Part shown: piece after piece, positions 61,155 to 64,000 of the stretch
How the letters are laid out: each line of letters opens with the position of its first letter
Position numbering within the stretch: the first letter of the stretch is position 1
Assembly: GCF_010095445.2 (NCBI RefSeq)
Contig: NZ_WFGV02000038.1
Span: 1 to 64,000 of the forward strand
DNA: 64,000 nucleotides
From: Pseudomonas sp. TNT3
GTDB lineage: Bacteria; Pseudomonadota; Gammaproteobacteria; Pseudomonadales; Pseudomonadaceae
Direction of reading: 5' to 3'
Program-made: the position numbers and the translations under genes
Notes under the pieces: model-generated
Database searches by the model: none
Told to the model about the DNA's origin: nothing
The model's input: only the letters and a program-made list of their open reading frames with translations

Positions 61155-62465
61155 ATGTTCAATCCAGTCAACGAACGTTCATTTCGTCTGGATGTAGCAG
61201 GCCTGCACCACCCCCTTGAAGTCCTGTCTTTTACCGGTCGAGAAGCCATCAGCGAGCCTTTTGTGTTCGACGTGGAACTGCGGGTAGATGACCCGGCGCT
61301 GGACCTTGCCAGCCTCCTGTACCGCTCGGTTTTTTTGAATTTTGGTTTAGCGGGAAACGGTATTCACGGACAACTGCATGAACTGGTTCGGCAGGAACAT
61401 GGCTCGACGCCCTGGCGCTGTCGGGTGCGTCTGGGGCCGCGGCTCGGTTGTTTGTCCCAGCGCTACAGCCAGCGAGTGTTCAGTGCCAGTTCGGTACCGC
61501 AAATCCTTAGCCAGGTGCTTCGCGAGCACGGTATTACCGACGAGGATCGGCGTTTCGAGTTGAGTGGTGATTATCCGTTGCGTGATTTTTGTACGCAGTA
61601 CGAGGAGTCGGACCTGCAGTTTCTTCAGCGACTCTGCGCCGAAGCGGGACTTCACTATTACTTCGAGCATCGCCCGCGTGGGCACTGCCTGGTTTTTGGT
61701 GATGCTCAGGGCCGCTTTCCACTGGGTGGGCGTGAAATGTTCCAGGCGGCGGGCGAGCAACCGGCGGTGCGCCAGTTCGGACGTGAAGAGGGCCAGGCCT
61801 TTCAGTCTGATGCCTACGGTCGTACGGATGTGGTGACGTTGCGCAGTGGCCAATTGATGCAGCTGTGCGGTCACCCGATCACGCAGTGGAATCAACTCTG
61901 GCTGTTGACCTGTATTGAACATCAATGGAGTCGTGAGCGGATGACTCTCTACAGCAACCAGATCCACGCCGTTGACTGCGAGCAGACCCTCGTCTTGGCC
62001 AAACCGACCGTGAAGCCACGGATGCACAGCCTCCAGCGGGCCTGGGTAGTCGATGTCGATGAGGTGCAGCCCGATGCATCCCGGTCAGTGGCCGTGCAGT
62101 TTGACTGGCTGTATGAGGGCGAAGGTGCGATGCCCAGTCACTGCTGGCTGCCCTTGGCCGAGGACCTGTGTTCCTCATCGGCAGCGCTGTTGCCCGAAGG
62201 GGCCGAAGTGGTGGTGAGCTTTATCGAGGGTGATCCGGATCAGCCGGTCATCGCGGGGTTTCTCCAGGCGCCTGCGCCCGCGGAGCAAGCGCTTGAGCCC
62301 GAACAGGAAGCCGGAACGGTCGAAGATTTAGCGTCACGGCTGGCCTCGGGAGAGCCTTTGATTCTGCTGTGCCTGCTGCCCGGCGGCGGCAGTTTCCATC
62401 ATTGTGCGCAGACCCTGTGCACCTGTCGGGTCGTAATGGGGTCAGGCCCGGGCAGCGCCGCATGA
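61155..62465 (+). CDS. vgrG: Type VI secretion VgrG protein lacking a C-terminal spike
   Basis: A 436-residue VgrG/Pvc8-type protein. The gp27-like region begins NERSFRLDVAGLHHPLEVLSFTGREAISEPF, includes FCTQYEESDLQFLQRLCAEAGLHYYF, and leads to a gp5-type OB fold (VDEVQPDASRSVAVQFDW; LPEGAEVVVSFIEGDPDQPVIAGF). Typical VgrG proteins exceed 600 residues with a beta-helix needle; here only about 60 residues follow the OB fold, ending in a cysteine-bearing tail (FHHCAQTLCTCR). The DUF4123 adaptor gene overlaps its stop. No other T6SS genes are in view, so it is an orphan vgrG module. Confidence 0.87.
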   Translation: MFNPVNERSFRLDVAGLHHPLEVLSFTGREAISEPFVFDVELRVDDPALDLASLLYRSVFLNFGLAGNGIHGQLHELVRQEHGSTPWRCRVRLGPRLGCLSQRYSQRVFSASSVPQILSQVLREHGITDEDRRFELSGDYPLRDFCTQYEESDLQFLQRLCAEAGLHYYFEHRPRGHCLVFGDAQGRFPLGGREMFQAAGEQPAVRQFGREEGQAFQSDAYGRTDVVTLRSGQLMQLCGHPITQWNQLWLLTCIEHQWSRERMTLYSNQIHAVDCEQTLVLAKPTVKPRMHSLQRAWVVDVDEVQPDASRSVAVQFDWLYEGEGAMPSHCWLPLAEDLCSSSAALLPEGAEVVVSFIEGDPDQPVIAGFLQAPAPAEQALEPEQEAGTVEDLASRLASGEPLILLCLLPGGGSFHHCAQTLCTCRVVMGSGPGSAA

Positions 62466-63244
62466 GTGGCGCATTGGCGCGATGGCTGTTGTTCGACGGA
62501 ACCGGTGCACCGCAGATGAGTGCAACGCTGCACAGCTCATTCGCCCATGTGCGGCGTGTCTGGTTATTCGAAGGCACGGAACTGCATGCGTTGCGTGAGC
62601 AGGGCCCCGTCCTGATTGACCTCGCTGACTGTCCCCGGCTGGCTGAGTCATGCCACAGCGAAACGCACCTATGGCCAGGCTTGTTGCTGTTCAGTGAGGC
62701 TTCGGCTGCGCAGTTGCTCGCTCATCTGCGGCGGATGCTCACGGTGTCGATCGGTCTGCACCATCGAGCCCTGTTGAGTTACTACAACCCGTACACCGCA
62801 AGTTATTTTTTCGATGCCTGCGATGCCCGTGAGTTGAGTTGCTGGCTGGGACCGGTTCGCCAGTTGCGCTGGTTTGGCGGGACGTGGGCCGACCGGGCGA
62901 TAGGCAGTCAGGGCTGGCAACAACTGAGCAATCCCGGGCTAGTCGTCAGCCCGCTGGGCAATCAGGAAAACCTCAGCCCGCGCCAGCTGGAGAAGCTGCA
63001 AACCTGTTTGCTGGAGCAGCACACCTGGCACTGGTGTCAATCAACGGGCACCGATTATCACCACCTGTGGTCCCATGTTGAGGAAGGCCTTGCGCTGGGT
63101 TTCAGCGAGCGCCCGGTACTCGATGACTGGTTGTGGCTACGCTTGCAATACCCGCACGCTTTACTGGCACAGCCGCTGCCGGGACTGACCCCGCAGGAGC
63201 GTCTCGAATGCCTGCGTTACCTGTGGCAGAACGACAAACTCTGA
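62462..63244 (+). CDS. DUF4123 T6SS effector-loading adaptor
   Basis: A 260-residue protein of the DUF4123 family (Tap/TEC adaptors), which hold an effector and load it onto its VgrG. The family pattern is seen in FHHRALLSYYNPY-like text (HHRALLSYYNPYTASYFF), LSCWLGPVRQLRW and the ending ERLECLRYLWQ. Its ATG overlaps the vgrG stop (ATGA). The next gene would be expected to encode the cargo effector. Confidence 0.82.
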   Translation: MSGALARWLLFDGTGAPQMSATLHSSFAHVRRVWLFEGTELHALREQGPVLIDLADCPRLAESCHSETHLWPGLLLFSEASAAQLLAHLRRMLTVSIGLHHRALLSYYNPYTASYFFDACDARELSCWLGPVRQLRWFGGTWADRAIGSQGWQQLSNPGLVVSPLGNQENLSPRQLEKLQTCLLEQHTWHWCQSTGTDYHHLWSHVEEGLALGFSERPVLDDWLWLRLQYPHALLAQPLPGLTPQERLECLRYLWQNDKL

Positions 63245-63261
63245 ACCCGAGGTTCACCTTG

Positions 63262-64000
63262 ATGGCGAGCAAGATTCGACGATTGTTCAACCTGGCCATC
63301 GGTGCAATGTTACTGGTGGGGGCGACCGCCTGTTCACCGCTGAAGATGCTCAATGCCCTGACTCCTGACGGTACCTTCGACAAGACCGAAGGCATTGCCT
63401 ATGGCAGTGATCCCCGGCAAAAACTCGACGTGTATGTGCCACGCCACCCCATGGAAAACGCGCCGGTGGTGGTGTTTTTCTATGGCGGCAGCTGGAACAG
63501 CGGTTCACGGGCCGATTACAGTTTCGTCGGGGAAGCTCTGGCATCGCGGGGGATTGTGGCCGTGCTGGCGGATTATCGCCTGTACCCGCAGGTGCGCTAT
63601 CCGGCGTTTCTCGAAGATGGCGCGAAGGCCGTCGCCTGGACGCATGAACACATCCGGGAATATTCCGGCAATCCGCAGCGGTTGTACTTGATGGGCCACA
63701 GTTCTGGCGCCTACAACGTATCGATGCTGGCGCTGGACCCGACGTTGCTGGAGGAGGTGGGATTGTCGCCGCACAACATCAGCGGCTGGATTGGTCTGGC
63801 GGGGCCGTACGATTTTCTTCCCATCGAAAATCCTGACGTGCGCCCGGTGTTCTTTTGGCCGAACTCGCCACCCCAATCACAACCCATCAATCACGTCAGC
63901 CGCGGCGCGCCGCCAGCCTTGCTGATGGCTTCACGCGACGACGAGCTGGTCAACCCGACCCGTAACACCGGCGGCCTGGCGTTGAAATTACGTGAAGCCG
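63262..64000 (+). CDS. Alpha/beta hydrolase, possibly a lipoprotein (cut by window edge)
   Basis: At least 246 residues, open at the right edge. The N-terminus is a signal sequence with a lipobox-like end (MLLVGATACSPLKML). The hydrolase core shows PVVVFFYGGSWNSGSR (an HGG-type oxyanion loop with tyrosine in place of histidine), DYRLYPQVRYPAF and the nucleophile elbow MGHSSGAYN with Ser147. The acid residue probably lies in ASRDDELVN. It resembles carboxylesterases of the BD-FAE/kynurenine-formamidase group. Position after a VgrG-DUF4123 pair raises the possibility of an effector, but the Sec-type signal argues for an ordinary periplasmic enzyme. Confidence 0.8.
   Translation, partial: MASKIRRLFNLAIGAMLLVGATACSPLKMLNALTPDGTFDKTEGIAYGSDPRQKLDVYVPRHPMENAPVVVFFYGGSWNSGSRADYSFVGEALASRGIVAVLADYRLYPQVRYPAFLEDGAKAVAWTHEHIREYSGNPQRLYLMGHSSGAYNVSMLALDPTLLEEVGLSPHNISGWIGLAGPYDFLPIENPDVRPVFFWPNSPPQSQPINHVSRGAPPALLMASRDDELVNPTRNTGGLALKLREA

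Overview
The window reads as a chromosomal segment of a Pseudomonas, most likely of the P. fluorescens group. It is GC-rich and densely coded. The block from retS and purD at about 39.7-43.9 kb through purH, fis, dusB, prmA, accC, accB, aroQ, a chemotaxis receptor, gcbA and a NUDIX gene to speA at 60.9 kb follows the gene order known around PA4839-PA4856 of P. aeruginosa PAO1. Many intergenic gaps hold long palindromes (arms GTAGGAGC..., GTGGGAGC..., GGCGAGGGGATTTATCCCC...) of the kind scattered through P. fluorescens-group genomes. No rRNA, tRNA or CRISPR array was seen.

Layout. 0-6.4 kb: an EamA exporter divergent from an AraC regulator, a PsiF-repeat protein, an AI-2E-family permease, and a chaperone group (Hsp70 of the YegD type divergent from cbpA-cbpM, with a sigma-32-like promoter). 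6.4-12.8 kb: an accessory pair, a small RHS-core protein divergent from a 1697-residue LRR/NEL-type ubiquitin ligase. 12.8-23.2 kb: urea use on the minus strand, transcribed urtABCDE then ureD-ureA-two acetyltransferases-ureB-ureC; both halves start with a well matched sigma-54 promoter. 23.6-28.7 kb: a copper-handling cluster (PepSY membrane protein, OprC-type TonB receptor, two DUF2946 proteins, a PCuAC chaperone). 28.8-29.5 kb: a HigBA-type toxin-antitoxin pair.

29.5-38.0 kb: cobalamin ring synthesis, cobL-cbiD-cobK on the minus strand and cobG-cobH-cobI-cobJ(cbiG fusion) on the plus strand. Two unrecognised proteins, at 32.7 and 38.2 kb, bracket the cobGHIJ block and appear to be divergent members of one family. 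39.0-60.9 kb: the conserved core described above, including RetS (the GacS antagonist) and the diguanylate cyclase GcbA; the dsbD (dipZ) gene expected between aroQ and the chemotaxis receptor is absent, leaving only a possible 53-codon stub. 61.2-64.0 kb: an orphan type VI secretion module (VgrG lacking a C-terminal spike, then a DUF4123 adaptor) followed by a lipoprotein-like alpha/beta hydrolase cut by the window edge.

Functional reading: nitrogen-controlled urea import and hydrolysis form one regulon. The cob genes are an oxygen-dependent (CobG) pathway using CbiD for the C1 methylation step. RetS, GcbA and the chemoreceptor belong to the lifestyle-switch and c-di-GMP network. The NEL ligase, the RHS protein, the VgrG module and the paired orphan proteins are the accessory items most worth following. 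Gene calls rest on reading translated sequence and motifs; no database search was possible.
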